From assembly GCA_964019425.1 (NCBI GenBank), contig OZ025812.1, positions 945,027-1,009,026 of the forward strand: 64,000 bases of DNA, written 5' to 3'. This document shows, in pieces, positions 42,833 through 54,999 of this stretch. Origin of the DNA: Flectonema sp. DT1601. Lineage: Eukaryota > Euglenozoa > Diplonemea > Diplonemida > Diplonemidae. Below the pieces are notes generated by a model. That model made no database searches and was not told where the DNA came from. It was given only the letters and a program-made list of their open reading frames with translations. The stretch's first letter is position 1. Each line of letters opens with the position of its first letter. The position numbers and the translations under genes were made by a program.

Positions 42833-43854
42833 ATGATCGCCCGTCACATGTTCTATAGTACAGAGAGAAGTTTATTAGTTCCTTTGAGACTCGTGTGTCA
42901 GCTAGTCACACATCGGTATCAGTGTTGGTGATAGTAATTAAAGTAACCTTGTGGAGTAGAATAGTTGATTTTGTAATTCAGAAACTTCTAGTGAGCCACC
43001 CATGTGATAGTTGGTGTGCTTAACGGATACCTACTCGTATAGATAGAACTGTGCTTCTCCATTGCTTCTCCTTGGTCAGATCCAACGATTATATATGAAA
43101 GCAATTTCATTATTGTGCAAAATCACTCCATTATTATTATGTTCTCGTTTTCCTTTTTTTTTTTTTGTATGTTTTTTCTTATTTAATGAACAGCTATTTC
43201 TTTTGAAAAAAATGAAAATATGAAATAAAAATTTATTTTCTCAAAAAATACAAATTATACCAGCGTGTATTTTCTTTTATTTCTTTATTGCCTTCCCATC
43301 CCCAATAAGTTTATATTATATAGGTCCGGCGCAGATATGACCTTAAACTGACTGTCATCTTACCTGATCCTATTGGTTTTCATTTCTTGCTGCGTGATTT
43401 GTGCTGCCCGATTTTTTGTGATACTTTTCTAAAGCTTTTCGGTAAGCCCGCAGTAATTATAATGCTTTGGACAACTGGGGGTGAACGATCCTCGGTACTG
43501 TTCCGGGGTTTTCTATTTTCTTTCGTGGAGTGTGGGCATATGGCACATATGGTCGTATTATAAAGAAAGATGTATATGAAAGAAAGAAGATTTTTTATTT
43601 TTTTCACCTTTCCCCCCTTTTACAAATTCAAACATTCAACCCCACTCCCAGATCATTTCTCTTTTATTTTCTTTAGTTGTTTACAACCTGTTAGCTTCTG
43701 GGCAAGGTGGAGGCTGGAAGTCGATCACTTCCAGCCAATACTATGAAACTACAATCTTCGCGATTGGGTCCTTACTGATGCGGGCTACCCAGACCCCTCG
43801 TAGTCGTCAGTTTGTATTTTGCTAAAAAAAATATTAGGAAAAGGAATGACTGAT
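42833..43854. other. Post-PDZ spacer and E-type fragment
   Basis: Spacer to about 43315, then an E fragment (43320-43840) with palindrome at 43712-43736 and a solo Tc1-like right end at 43843-43853. Confidence 0.6.
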
Positions 43855-44681
43855 ATGAGAACGTGCCAAAAGTAGGGTACAATTTTGGGCCACGGGTATC
43901 TGACGGTCCCTAAGTGTGAATCCGACCACTTTTCACAAGATATTTTGTACTCAAAAAATGCAATTCCGTGTCTAGGAAGTGATTTTACTCACCGCTAGTT
44001 TGAAAATTCCATATTTTCCCTAAGAGCTTACCTGTAGTATAAGGAGAATGGTAGTGATACTAAGTTCGACCAGGTGCTTAATAGGCAGTACTGATAATAC
44101 AATGATGTGCTTTCTTTTTTATAAAAATCATTGATTTTGCTGAAGTTCTTAATTGCTACACGTCACTGGGAGTGCTGGAAGTACTGCTACTAGCACAGGT
44201 ACTACTGATACTGGTACACATACTGTCACTACTGGTAATGATGCTACTGGTGCTGCTTTCAAATTCTGATCTAGGGCAGTTGCGCAAGTCGTGGTCAACC
44301 CCACCGCACCCCTTACACTGACGCTGCTTTCTTTTCCTTTTGGGTATCTGTGTCCCTTTTCCCCCAAGCAACTGTATTTCCCCTGCTTGTAGAAATGGCT
44401 ATTGCCTTCCTGCGGAACCTGTGGCAATGTACCCTTTTCTTTGTAGTCTAGGGTGATCACCAGACTGTCACCTGGGTCTTGTGTTTTTTCAGCGTAAATC
44501 GCGTTCTGGCGTCGGAATTCCTCAGTGTGAAGATCAATCTCTACGAGTTGCTGAATGTATTCTGCAGCCTGAAGTTTAATATTTTGGGGTACACTTCCAG
44601 GAGAATTGAGCATGCACTGGAGAATAAGACCACTTGAGCGAGAGACATTCCAGACACTCATCGAGTAACCGGACTTCTAAT
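43855..44681 (-). mobile_element. Single-copy insertion with fragmentary minus-strand reading frame and zinc knuckle
   Basis: This 827-bp block is absent from all other array copies. On the minus strand a 170-codon frame (44661-44149) has LHTEEFRRQNAIYAEKTQDP and VITLDYKEKGTLPQ. An overlapping frame near 44310 carries a CX2CX4HX4C knuckle (CKGCGGVDHDLRNC) after a basic stretch. This suggests a broken fragment of a transposon protein; the family is not settled. Base composition is less AT-rich than its surroundings. Confidence 0.45.
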
Positions 44682-45361
44682 GCAGAGTTTTTTTTACTAC
44701 ATTTGCAGAGTGTTTTAACCTACACTGGAACATTACCTTTTCAACCACGTCTTTTCTTTCTTTCAAGTCAACTGTATTATTAATTGTTTTAAAAAGTATT
44801 TATTCTTTCTCTACTCCCTACGCACCTTTTTTTTGATTCATAAAAATAATTACTTACATCTCCTCCCCAAGAAGAAAGAAAAAAAAGAATTAAATTAAAG
44901 AATTACGTTGACAACATCAAATAAAAATTATATCAACGAACCAATGCAAAATACATTTGATTATGACTTCTGAGGAAATCTAAAATACTTGCTAAGTACA
45001 GGGAGAAACCTGTTTCTGGGAAGCAAGGGTTCTTCTTCTACTGGCATTTCAAAGGGAAGTGCAACAACAGATACGGCAACAAGGACAAGCGATGCTGCAA
45101 CAGTATCAGAACGACATGTCGATGTTGCAACAAGCAAACCAACTACAGCAGCAACAGCAGCACTGTTGTTCTTCATCAAAGATACACATTATAATCTTTT
45201 TCTTATTTCATGTATGAACAGTTTTCACAGGCTTTTTGAAGATGAGCACAAGTGAGATATTTTAAAGTAGTCATTTGGTGTTGAGGATATTTCTTTCAGA
45301 TGGGATAAAGACCAAACAATTAATTCAAACTTTTTTCCCAAAGATTACTCATAGAAGAAAA
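44682..45361. other. U right end, spacer, Q-rich module, TMEM leader
   Basis: Partial U element 44682-44737. Q-rich block 45052-45255, where the alternative frame ...TDTATRTSDAATVSERHVD is open to 45255. A possible leader intron GTGAGA...TTTCTTTCAG of 48 nt ends just before 45300. Confidence 0.5.
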
Positions 45362-46550
45362 ATGACACTCACAGATTCATCATTTATAAATAATCAGGAC
45401 GATGTTGCTGTCGATGACAACCCAACAGCTGACTCTAAGAGGAGAGTAGTGATGATTATAATAATGTTGTTAGCACCAGCTGTTGGAGTAGGAGGTGGTA
45501 TTTTAATGAAAGAAACAACCAAAACTGATGACCTCGCACTGCTGTACTTAACGATTGGATTATGCGCTACGATGATTGTGATTAATATTCCTTTGATATT
45601 CATAAAGAGAAGTAATTACTTTTTAGTAATATTCATCGCAAACATCATCTTCAGCGTGGTGTCAATCATAATGGCCTTTGTAACGGTGGGTAAAATCAAC
45701 CACATTTACACTGTCAAATGGTATATTTCTGCTGTAGTTTTGTACGGCTTAATTTTGCAACTCGAATAATTTGATTTTCTTGATTTACAAAGATAAGCAC
45801 ATCGAAGAAACGACTCCTGCTGCCAGCGAATTACAAAGCCCTACGAAATCAGAAAACACACCTCTTGTTACAAAACAACAACCAAAACCAGCCACCAAGC
45901 CTCCAGCAAAGAAATCAACTGGTGGAGGTGTAATAAATGAAAAGCAACGTTGGTGGACGATGAAACAAATTAATTCCACTCTTGGAACTGACCCAGACAA
46001 CAGTAAAGACATGGCAAAGGAAATACAAAAAGACGAGTTCTTAGCTGCTTGGAAACTTTCATTTGAAAAGTCCAATGCGAACATGGTAAAGTGGGGGACG
46101 ACTTTATACAATGCGATTGATAAAACAAACAAGGGAAGCATCACTGTAAAGCAATTGGAAACGGAAGTTGAATCTTGCACTAACAGTAACTCATCCCCTA
46201 CAAAGGTAGCTGCAGCACCACAAGTAACGATAAAGAGAACAGTTCCTCCACAAACAGTTCCAGATGTAAATAAAAGTGTCGACATAAAATGTATTATTAT
46301 AAGCGTTCTGCTTTCAGCAATGATCATAGCAACGTTTTTCGTCATCAGGTACGTTGACTTCAACCAACTGTGGTTGGCAATGGCTGGTGCCACTATCTGT
46401 TCAGACTCTTGTTTCTTTTCCACTAAACAAAAAAATGGTCATGGATTGCTTTGCGAATTTGATTATCCTAAACGGAGTTATAATTTCAGCACCAGCAGGC
46501 TGCAAGGCAGCTCCGGGAGACGTCGTCTTCGCGTTGAAACTGGATTCTGA
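45362..46550 (+). pseudogene. TMEM151-like copy 7 (disrupted, C-terminus replaced)
   Basis: The membrane-segment-4 insertion breaks the frame at 45769. The following frame (45771-46550) runs without the segment-5 deletion through FFVIRYVDFNQLWLAMAGAT and across the PDZ module in the wrong frame. Carries KINHIYTV like copy 4. Confidence 0.85.
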
Positions 46551-46695
46551 TGAACGGAAGTGATGAGCAGATCAAACGTGTGGTTGAACATGCAGAGGAA
46601 GGAGAAGAGTTTCAGATGGTGCTGCTGAGGGGAATTCGAATTTTTATAATCCATCCCAGCATCAGAATGGTCAGGATAAGACAAAGTCTCACCTA
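46435..46695 (+). pseudogene. Partial-PDZ module behind copy 7, frameshifted
   Basis: Extra A in GTTGAAACTGG; otherwise like 18297. Confidence 0.65.
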
Positions 46696-47050
46696 ATGGT
46701 CGCCCGTCACATGTTCTATAGTACAGAGAGAAGTTTATTAGTTCCTTTGAGACTCGTGTGTCAGCTAGTCACACATCGGTATCAGTGTTGGTGATAGTAA
46801 TTAAAGTAACTTTGTGGAGTAGAATAGTTGATTTTGTAATTCAGAAACTTCTAGTGAGCCACCCATGTGATAGTTGGTGTGCTTAACGGATACCTACTCG
46901 TATAGATAGAACTGTGCTTCTCCATTGCTTCTCCTTGGTCAGATCCAACGATTATATATGAAAGCAATTTCATTATTGTGCGAAATCACTCCATTATTAT
47001 TATGTTCTCGTTTTCATTTTTTGTTTATTTGTTTGTTTTTTCTTGTTTAA
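46696..47050. other. Post-PDZ spacer
   Basis: Same block as 18559; ends at the piggyBac TTAA (47047-47050). Confidence 0.6.
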
Positions 47051-47739
47051 TGAACTCTGTCATCAGGGGGAAGGCAAGAAGAACTCTGATGACGAAACGC
47101 TGGACCCTGAAAGTCTTTCACTACTTGTTAGAGATTTCTATCTTCAATGTTTTCACCCTCCAAAAGAAGTCTGAAAAAGACGTCGGGACATATGCTCAGT
47201 TCAAAAAGAGGCTATGTTCTCAACTTATTGATCACGGAACACACCAAACTCACACAAAATGTCACTACCTACGAAAATTCGGTATTTTTGGGGACTGCAG
47301 TTCACGGATTTGTTCTCAAAAAAAGTAAGGTCATCGATTTCTTGTTCAAAAAGCGAGGTTTTCTTATGCATGGATCCCTGCTTCGAACAATATCACGAAA
47401 ATATTGACAAGTATTCAGCCCCTGTTTGCAACAACCATACCTTTGCTACACACAATCATATCCCACCGAAAAACATGAAACGGAAGCACTCTACTCCTAC
47501 AACATTGCCAAAATCAAAGCGAACCCAGGGGTCCTAAGCAACAGTGTTTTTTTAGGCTGTTGTTGCATTTTCTCAAGTTATTTTGGCCCCCTTGCGGGCT
47601 GACCTCAGTTTTTTTTCAATGCGCCGGGGGATGTCTTTCACCCTGTAATTTTTTTGTATTTTTCCCCACACCCCTTTTCCCCTTTGTCAAATTTTTCGAT
47701 TTTTCTCAAAAACAGGGTTTTTTGCCTCTTTTTAAAGGG
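47051..47739 (+). mobile_element. piggyBac remnant, copy 3
   Basis: Same ends and lesions as the copy at 30972; right TTAA at 47740-47743. Confidence 0.75.
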
Positions 47740-49034
47740 TTAATAAAAAACTATTTCTTTTGAAAAAAATGAAAACATAAAACTAACTAAACTAATTAAA
47801 AAAAAAAAAAATTATTTACTCAAAAAATACAAATTATAGCAGCGTGTATTTTCTTTTATTTATTTTATTGCCTTCCCATCCCCAATAAGTTTATATTGAG
47901 AAGTAATCTTTTAGAAGGTAATGTGAGAAACACTTTGCCGTGTTATAGAAAACCTGAATTGCTTTGTTCAGGTGACACGATTCTTTTAAAAAAAATTAAT
48001 TGAAACTCAATTCGGCCATTTAATTTATAATGCAGATTTTTTTTACTACATTTGCAGAGTGTTTTTGCCTACACTGGAACATTACCTTTTCAACCCGGTC
48101 TTTTCTTTCTTTCAAGTCAACTGTATTATTAATTGTTTCAAAAAGTATTTATTCTTCTCTCCTCCCTACGCACCTTTTTTTTGATTCATAAAAATAATTA
48201 CTTACATCTCCTCCCCAAGAAGAAAGAAAAAAAAGAATTAAATTAAAGAATTACGTTGACAACATCAATCATTTTATGTGTAATCAAAAAAAGGGAGTTC
48301 GGTTGCTAAAAATTATATCAACGAACCAATGTAAAATACATTTGATTATGACTTCTGAGGAAATCTAAAATACTTGCTACAGTACAGGTAGAAACCTGTT
48401 TCTGGGAAGCAAGGGTTCTTCTTCTACTGGCGTACGCTGCATCGTTCGGTTCCTTTCCGTCCGAAATCGGGAGGTTGGTATCACATACTTGCCACCCGAA
48501 TTGAGAAAAGAGAATTTGTGGTTTACCAAATCAGCTCAGCCGTGGACAAGTACCAAAACTAAAAATTAATCGAAGGGTCTAATTTTACACTGCTGGCCCA
48601 TCGGGATCCAGAGAAAAAATAATCGAGCAAAAATATATTAAAGAGTAATAAGCATGTGCCGGTGAGGCAGATTGTTACTACCAGTCCTTTTTGGACCTAC
48701 TTTGATACTGAATGAAAACACTTGTACAACACTTTCTTTATTTGAAGTCACAACTTATGATGAATTATGAGCAATCTGAGCCACATGAAGTGATATCATC
48801 ATCATCATAGTTAGTGCTGATGGAAGAGCTCTCATCTTCTTTAAACAGAAAAGTAAATTTAATAATATAAATGTAATGCACTAACGGAGTGAATGTCCCA
48901 GTTTTCGGATTTGGGAGTTCCATAGTTGACAAGTGGTTGATAAGTTATTCATTTGTTTGGTTTGTATTTTCACATTTTGTAAGTAACAATTGATTTTCCA
49001 TCAGACTCTTGTTTCTTATCTACTAAACAAAAAA
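47740..49034. other. Array spacer, U element, D module copy 4
   Basis: U element 47916-48086, D module 48560-49034. This stretch is almost identical to 52040-53333. Confidence 0.6.
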
Positions 49035-49295
49035 ATGGTCATCGATTGCTTTGCGAATTTGATTATCCTAAACGGAGTTATTATTTCAGCACCAGCAGCC
49101 TGCAAGGCAGCTCAGGGAGACGTCGTCTTCGCGTTGAACTGGATTCTGATGAACGGAAGTGATGAGCAGATCAAACGTGTGGTTGAATATGCAGAGGAAG
49201 GAGAAGAGTTTCAGATGGTGCTGCTGAGGGGAATCCGAATTTTTGTAGTCCATCCCAGCATCAGAATGGTCAGGAAAAGACAAAGTCTCACCTAA
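49035..49295 (+). CDS. Small protein with partial PDZ domain, D-type (86 aa)
   Basis: Intact. CKAAQGDVVFALNWILMNGS and tail RIFVVHPSIRMVRKRQSLT differ from the other D-type copy at 23261 and match 53334. Confidence 0.4.
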   Translation: MVIDCFANLIILNGVIISAPAACKAAQGDVVFALNWILMNGSDEQIKRVVEYAEEGEEFQMVLLRGIRIFVVHPSIRMVRKRQSLT

Positions 49296-49649
49296 TGATC
49301 GCCCGTCACATGTTCTATAGTACAGAGAGAAGTTTATAAGTTCCTTTGAGACTCGTGTGTCAGCTAGTCACACATCGGTATCAGTGTTGGTGATAGTAAT
49401 TAAAGTAACTTTGTGGAGTAGAATAGTTGATTTTGTAATTCAGAAACTTCTAGTGAGCCACCCATGTGATAGTTGGTGTGCTTAACGGATACCTACTCGT
49501 ATAGATAGAACTGTGCTTCTCCATTGCTTCTCCTTGGTCAGATCCAACGATTATATATGAAAGCAATTTCATTATTGTGCGAAATCACTCCATTATTATT
49601 ATGTTCTCGTTTTCATTTTTTGTTTATTTGTTTGTTTTTTCTTGTTTAA
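49296..49649. other. Post-PDZ spacer
   Basis: Ends at TTAA 49646-49649. Confidence 0.6.
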
Positions 49650-50363
49650 TGAACTCTGTCATCAGGGGGAAGGCAAGAAGAACTCTGATGACGAAACGCT
49701 GGACCCTGAAAGTCTTTCACTACTTGTTAGAGATTTCTATCTTCAATGTTTTCACCCTCCAAAAGAAGTCTGAAAAAGACGTCGGGACATATGCTCAGTT
49801 CAAAAAGAGGCTATGTTCTCAACTTATTGATCACGGATTGAGCTCAACCTATTGATCACGGAACACACCAAACTCACACAAAATGTCACTACCTACGAAA
49901 ATTCGGTATTTTTGGGGACTGCAGTTCACGGATTTGTTCTCAAAAAAAGTAAGGTCATCGATTTCTTGTTCAAAAAGCGAGGTTTTCTTATGCATGGATC
50001 CCTGCTTCGAACAATATCACGAAAATATTGACAAGTATTCAGCCCCTGTTTGCAACAACCATACCTTTGCTACACACAATCATATCCCACCGAAAAACAT
50101 GAAACGGAAGCACTCTACTCCTACAACATTGCCAAAATCAAAGCGAACCCAGGGGTCCTAAGCAACAGTGTTTTTTTAGGCTGTTGTTGCATTTTCTCAA
50201 GTTATTTTGGCCCCCTTGCGGGCTGACCTCAGTTTTTTTTCAATGCGCCGGGGGATGTCTTTCACCCTGTAATTTTTTTGTATTTTTCCCCACACCCCTT
50301 TTCCCCTTTGTCAAATTTTTCGATTTTTCTCAAAAACAGGGTTTTTTGCCTCTTTTTAAAGGG
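49650..50363 (+). mobile_element. piggyBac remnant, copy 4
   Basis: As the other remnants, plus a small local duplication around TTGATCACGG (about 49827-49861), which explains the extra 25 bp. Confidence 0.75.
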
Positions 50364-51503
50364 TTAATAAAAAACTATTTCTTTTGAAAAAAATGAAAAC
50401 ATAAAACTAACTAAACTAATTAAAAAAAAAAAAAATTATTTACTCAAAAAATACAAATTATAGCAGCGTGTATTTTCTTTTATTTCTTTTATTGCCTTCC
50501 CATCTCCAATAAGTTTATATTGAGAAGTAATCTTTTAGAAGGTAATGTGAGAAACACTTTGCCGTGTTATAGTAAACCTGAATTGCTTTGTTCGGGTGAC
50601 ACGATTCTTTTAAAAAAAAATTAATTGAAACTCAATTCGGCCATTTAATTTGTAATGCAGAGTTTTTTTTACTGCATTTGCAGAGTGTTTTCATTACCTT
50701 TTCACCCCCGTCTTTTCTTTCTTTCAAGTCAACTGTATTATTAATTGTTTTAAAAAGTATTTATTCTTCTCTCCTCCCTACACACCTTTTTTTTGATTCA
50801 TAAAAAACAGCACTTACATCTCCTCCCCAAGAAGAAAGGAAAAAAAGAATAAATTAAAGAATTACGTTGACAACATCAATCGTTTTATGTGTAATCAAAA
50901 AAAGGGAGTTCGGTTGCTAAAAATTATATCAACGAACCAATGTAAAATACATTTGATTATGACTTCTGAGGACATCTAAAATACCTGCTACAGTACAGGT
51001 AGAAACCTGTTTCTGGGAAGCAAGGGTTCTTCTTCTACTGGCATTTCAATTGCTTCGGATATCTTGCAAAAGTCCACACCTATTGACATCACGGTATATG
51101 CGCGATCACGGTAATGGTATATCTTGCTATCACGGTATATTGACATCACTTCGCATGTTAATTGGAAACACTGTTGAAAAAATCAAAACTTAAATCGAAT
51201 TCGTATGGAGAGCCTGCGTTGGAGATACCAAAAGCTTTGTCTTGTTGATAGTTTAGTTTTATAATTCATCTTTGGGTGTCATTTATTTTTTGTCGCGAAT
51301 AAAAAAAAAGTATTGGTGAACTGCTACGCAGTAGGCAGCTAGTTGGTTAGCCAGCGTAAGCTTTGTTGTTCGTGTGAGGTATTATCGTCGTAGTTGTATT
51401 TTTAAAGGGGTTAATAAGTTATTGATTTGTTTGGTTTGTATTTTTGCATTTTGTAAGTAAAAATTAATTTTCCATCAGACTTTCTTTTCCACTAAGCAAC
51501 AAA
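50364..51503. other. Array spacer, deleted U element, S module copy 4
   Basis: U element 50541-50698 lacks AACCTACACTGGAA. S module 51045-51503. Confidence 0.6.
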
Positions 51504-51764
51504 ATGGTTGTCGATTGTTTTGCTAATTTGATAATCCAAGACGGATTAATTTTTTCAGCACCAGCAGGCTGCAAGGCAGCTCCGGGAGACGTCGTCCTCG
51601 CGTTGAACGGCACTGTGATGAACAAAAGTGATGAGCAGATCAAACGTGTGGTTGAATATGCAGAGGAAGGAGAAGAGTTTGAGATGGTGCTGCTGAGGGG
51701 AATCCGAATTTTTATAATCCATCCCAGCATCAGAATGGTCAGGATAAGACAAAGTCTCACCTAA
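51504..51764 (+). CDS. Small protein with partial PDZ domain, S-type (86 aa)
   Basis: Nearly identical to 21376 (one V-to-L change in FEMVLLRG), with the canonical NGTVMNKSDEQ turn. Confidence 0.45.
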   Translation: MVVDCFANLIIQDGLIFSAPAGCKAAPGDVVLALNGTVMNKSDEQIKRVVEYAEEGEEFEMVLLRGIRIFIIHPSIRMVRIRQSLT

Positions 51765-53333
51765 TGGTCGCCCGTCACATGTTCTATAGTACAGAGAGAA
51801 GTTTATTAGTTCCTTTGAGACTCGTGTGTCAGCTAGTCACACATCGGTATCAGTGTTGGTGATAGTAATTAAAGTAACCTTGTGGAGTAGAATAGTTGAT
51901 TTTGTAATTCAGAAACTTCTAGTGAGCCACCCATGTGATAGTTGGTGTGCTTAACGGATACCTACTCGTATAGATAGAACTGTGCTTCTCCATTGCTTCT
52001 CCTTGGTCAGATCCAACGATTATATATGAAAGCAATTTCATTATTGTGCGAAATCACTCCATTATTATTATGTTCTCGTTTTCCTTTTTTTTTTTTTTTT
52101 GTTTGTTTGTTTTTTCTTGTTTAATCTTCAAATTATACCAGCGTGTATTTTCTTTTATTTCTTTTATTGCCTTCCCATCCCCAATAAGTTTATATTGAGA
52201 AGTAATCTTTTAGAAGGTAATGTGAGAAACACTTTGCCGTGTTATAGAAAACCTGAATTGCTTTGTTCAGGTGACACGATTCTTTTAAAAAAAATTAATT
52301 GAAACTCAATTCGGCCATTTAATTTATAATGCAGATTTTTTTTACTACATTTGCAGAGTGTTTTTGCCTACACTGGAACATTACCTTTTCAACCCGGTCT
52401 TTTCTTTCTTTCAAGTCAACTGTATTATTAATTGTTTCAAAAAGTATTTATTCTTCTCTCCTCCCTACGCACCTTTTTTTTGATTCATAAAAATAATTAC
52501 TTACATCTCCTCCCCAAGAAGAAAGAAAAAAAAGAATTAAATTAAAGAATTACGTTGACAACATCAATCATTTTATGTGTAATCAAAAAAAGGGAGTTCG
52601 GTTGCTAAAAATTATATCAACGAACCAATGTAAAATACATTTGATTATGACTTCTGAGGAAATCTAAAATACTTGCTACAGTACAGGTAGAAACCTGTTT
52701 CTGGGAAGCAAGGGTTCTTCTTCTACTGGCGTACGCTGCATCGTTCGGTTCCTTTCCGTCCGAAATCGGGAGGTTGGTATCACATACTTGCCACCCGAAT
52801 TGAGAAAAGAGAATTTGTGGTTTACCAAATCAGCTCAGCCGTGGACAAGTACCAAAACTAAAAATTAATCGAAGGGTCTAATTTTACACTGCTGGCCCAT
52901 CGGGATCCAGAGAAAAAATAATCGAGCAAAAATATATTAAAGAGTAATAAGCATGTGCCGGTGAGGCAGATTGTTACTACCAGTCCTTTTTGGACCTACT
53001 TTGATACTGAATGAAAACACTTGTACAACACTTTCTTTATTTGAAGTCACAACTTATGATGAATTATGAGCAATCTGAGCCACATGAAGTGATATCATCA
53101 TCATCATAGTTAGTGCTGATGGAAGAGCTCTCATCTTCTTTAAACAGAAAAGTAAATTTAATAATATAAATGTAATGCACTAATGGAGTGAATGTCCCAG
53201 TTTTCGGATTTGGGAGTTCCATAGTTGACAAGTGGTTGATAAGTTATTCATTTGTTTGGTTTGTATTTTCACATTTTGTAAGTAACAATTGATTTTCCAT
53301 CAGACTCTTGTTTCTTATCTACTAAACAAAAAA
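51765..53333. other. Array spacer, U element, D module copy 5
   Basis: U element 52216-52385, D module 52860-53333. No gene. Confidence 0.6.
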
Positions 53334-53594
53334 ATGGTCATCGATTGCTTTGCGAATTTGATTATCCTAAACGGAGTTATTATTTCAGCACCAGCAGCCT
53401 GCAAGGCAGCTCAGGGAGACGTCGTCTTCGCGTTGAACTGGATTCTGATGAACGGAAGTGATGAGCAGATCAAACGTGTGGTTGAACATGCAGAGGAAGG
53501 AGAAGAGTTTCAGATGGTGCTGCTGAGGGGAATCCGAATTTTTGTAGTCCATCCCAGCATCAGAATGGTCAGGAAAAGACAAAGTCTCACCTAA
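53334..53594 (+). CDS. Small protein with partial PDZ domain, D-type (86 aa)
   Basis: Intact. Differs from 49035 by VVEHAEEG in place of VVEYAEEG. Confidence 0.4.
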   Translation: MVIDCFANLIILNGVIISAPAACKAAQGDVVFALNWILMNGSDEQIKRVVEHAEEGEEFQMVLLRGIRIFVVHPSIRMVRKRQSLT

Positions 53595-53948
53595 TGATCG
53601 CCCGTCACATGTTCTATAGTACAGAGAGAAGTTTATAAGTTCCTTTGAGACTCGTGTGTCAGCTAGTCACACATCGGTATCAGTGTTGGTGATAGTAATT
53701 AAAGTAACTTTGTGGAGTAGAATAGTTGATTTTGTAATTCAGAAACTTCTAGTGAGCCACCCATGTGATAGTTGGTGTGCTTAACGGATACCTACTCGTA
53801 TAGATAGAACTGTGCTTCTCCATTGCTTCTCCTTGGTCAGATCCAACGATTATATATGAAAGCAATTTCATTATTGTGCAAAATCACTCATTTATTATTA
53901 TGTTCTCGTTTTCATTTTTTGTTTATTTGTTTGTTTTTTCTTGTTTAA
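53595..53948. other. Post-PDZ spacer
   Basis: Ends at TTAA 53945-53948. Confidence 0.6.
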
Positions 53949-53998
53949 TGAACTCTGTCATCAGGGGGAAGGCAAGAACTCTGATGACGAAACGCAAA
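53949..53998 (+). mobile_element. piggyBac scar (about 50 bp)
   Basis: Only the left 50 bp of the remnant (CTCTGTCATCAGGGGGAAGG, then AACTCTGATGACGAAACGC) survive. They are joined directly to the S-module lead-in, so the U element and the rest of the remnant were deleted together. Confidence 0.7.
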
Positions 53999-54576
53999 TT
54001 CGGAATTAGGAAGCAAGGGTTCTTCTTCTACTGGCATTTCAAAAGCTTCGGATATCTTGCAAAAGTCCACACCTATTGACATCACGGTATATGTGCCATC
54101 ACGGTCATGGTGTATCTTGCTATCACGGTATATTGACATCACTTCGCATGTTAATTGGAAACACTGTTGAAAAAATCAAAACTTAAATCGAATTCGTATG
54201 GAGAGCCTGCGTTGGAGATACCAAAAGCTTTGTCTTGTTGATAGTTTAGTTTTATTATTCATCTTTGGGTGTCATTTATTTTTTGTCGTATATAGTGTTT
54301 TCTTTTGGGTGAATCAGTTGTTGCTTTTAAGTCTCCTCTGGAGAGTTCGAATAAATAAAAAGTAAAAAAAATTGTTTTATTTGGTGAACTGCTACGCAGT
54401 AGGCAAGTAGTTGGTTAGCCAGCGTAAGCTTTGTTGTTCGTGTGAGGTATTATCGTCGTAGTTGTATTTACAAGGGGGTTGATAAGTTATTGATTTGTTT
54501 GGTTTGTATTTTTGTATTTTGTAAGTAAAAATTAATTTTCCATCAGACTCTTGTTTCTTTTCCACTAAACAACAAA

Positions 54577-54795
54577 ATGGTCATCGATAACAAAAGTGAT
54601 GAGCAGATCAAACGTGTGGTTGAATATGCAGAGGAAGTGCGACAACAGATACGGCAACAAGGACAAGCGATGCAGCAACAGATACGGTAACAAGGACAAG
54701 CGATGCAACAACAGATACGGTAACAAGGACAAGCGATGCAGCAACAGTATCAGAATGACATGTCGATGTTGAAACAAGCAAACCAACTATAGCAG
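54577..54795 (+). pseudogene. Deleted PDZ module joined to triplicated Q-rich block
   Basis: MVIDNKSDEQIKRVVEYAEE runs straight into VRQQIRQQGQAMQQQIR, then stops. The 33-bp unit CAACAGATACGG.AACAAGG ACAAGCGATGCA is present three times in tandem. CGGCAA in the first unit becomes CGGTAA (stop) in the others. Confidence 0.6.
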
Positions 54796-54999
54796 CAACA
54801 GCAGCACTGTTGTTCTTCATCAAAGATACACATTACTGGTTTATAATCTTTTTCTTATTTCATGTATGAACAGTTTTCACAGGCTTTCTGAAGATGCACA
54901 AGTGAGATATTTTAAAGTAGTCATTTGATGTTGAGGATTGGGATAAAGACCAAACAATTAATTCAAACTTTTTTTTCAAAGATTACTCATAGAAGAAAA

